A DNA stretch of 64,000 nucleotides from Rhodosorus marinus (Eukaryota > Rhodophyta > Stylonematophyceae > Stylonematales > Stylonemataceae): assembly GCA_029953675.1 (NCBI GenBank), contig JAMWBK010000001.1, positions 2,083,001 through 2,147,000 on the forward strand, read 5' to 3'. The notes under the pieces are model-generated. The model did not search any database and had not been told where the DNA came from. It worked only from the letters and a program-made list of their open reading frames with translations. Within the stretch, counting starts at the first letter, position 1; every line of letters begins with the position of its first letter. This document shows, piece after piece, positions 62,844 to 64,000 of the stretch. The position numbers and the translations under genes are program-made.

Positions 62844-64000
<1,157 letters not shown>

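Overview
This is nuclear DNA of a eukaryote, most likely a photosynthetic alga. Nearly all recognisable genes are split by short GT-AG introns (about 59-174 bases). They encode a eukaryotic core set: eIF2-alpha, BUD13, CDC27/APC3, methionine aminopeptidase 2, a PI4K-gamma-type kinase and a WDR44-like protein. Alongside these are plastid or bacterial-type proteins: ClpS, an RluD-type pseudouridine synthase, bacterial-type aspartyl-tRNA synthetase, and a UVR-motif protein with an FBXO31-like domain. Two RWP-RK transcription factors fit an alga or plant relative. I cannot fix the lineage; a red alga or another alga with compact introns is the best guess.

Layout. 1.7-7.8 kb: two minus-strand RWP-RK genes. 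7.8-11.1 kb: low-complexity intergenic DNA. 11.1-12.2 kb: a 5'-truncated non-LTR retroelement end carrying a CCHC finger and restriction-like endonuclease region, flanked and interrupted by perfect palindromes. 12.2-29.1 kb: a gene-poor block of decayed repeats, including a frameshifted second copy of the same element at 25.4-26.3 kb. 29.1-32.3 kb: UVR-domain protein and RluD-type synthase (+). 33.3-35.0 kb: class I fructose-bisphosphate aldolase (+). 35.2-35.8 kb: RING-H2 protein (-). 37.4-39.0 kb: MetAP2 (-). 42.1-42.8 kb: ClpS (-). 45.3-47.1 kb: BUD13 (-), head-to-head with CDC27 (+, 47.5-50.0 kb). 50.2-51.2 kb: an unrecognised membrane protein (-). 54.8-56.7 kb: PI4K-gamma-like kinase (+), convergent with eIF2-alpha (-, 57.2-58.3 kb). 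60.8-62.6 kb: WDR44-like WD40 protein (+), convergent with aspartyl-tRNA synthetase (-), which runs off the right edge.

The genes are housekeeping genes with no shared pathway, as usual for eukaryotic neighbours. Three kinds of structure recur outside the genes: perfect short-loop inverted repeats of unrelated sequence, a family of short AT-rich elements with AAGTGTC/GACACTT or GTCCGAT/ATCGGAC ends, and strand-asymmetric G/A-rich tracts on the sense strand upstream of many genes. Exon borders were inferred by eye from splice consensus, reading frame and remembered family patterns; no alignment was run.
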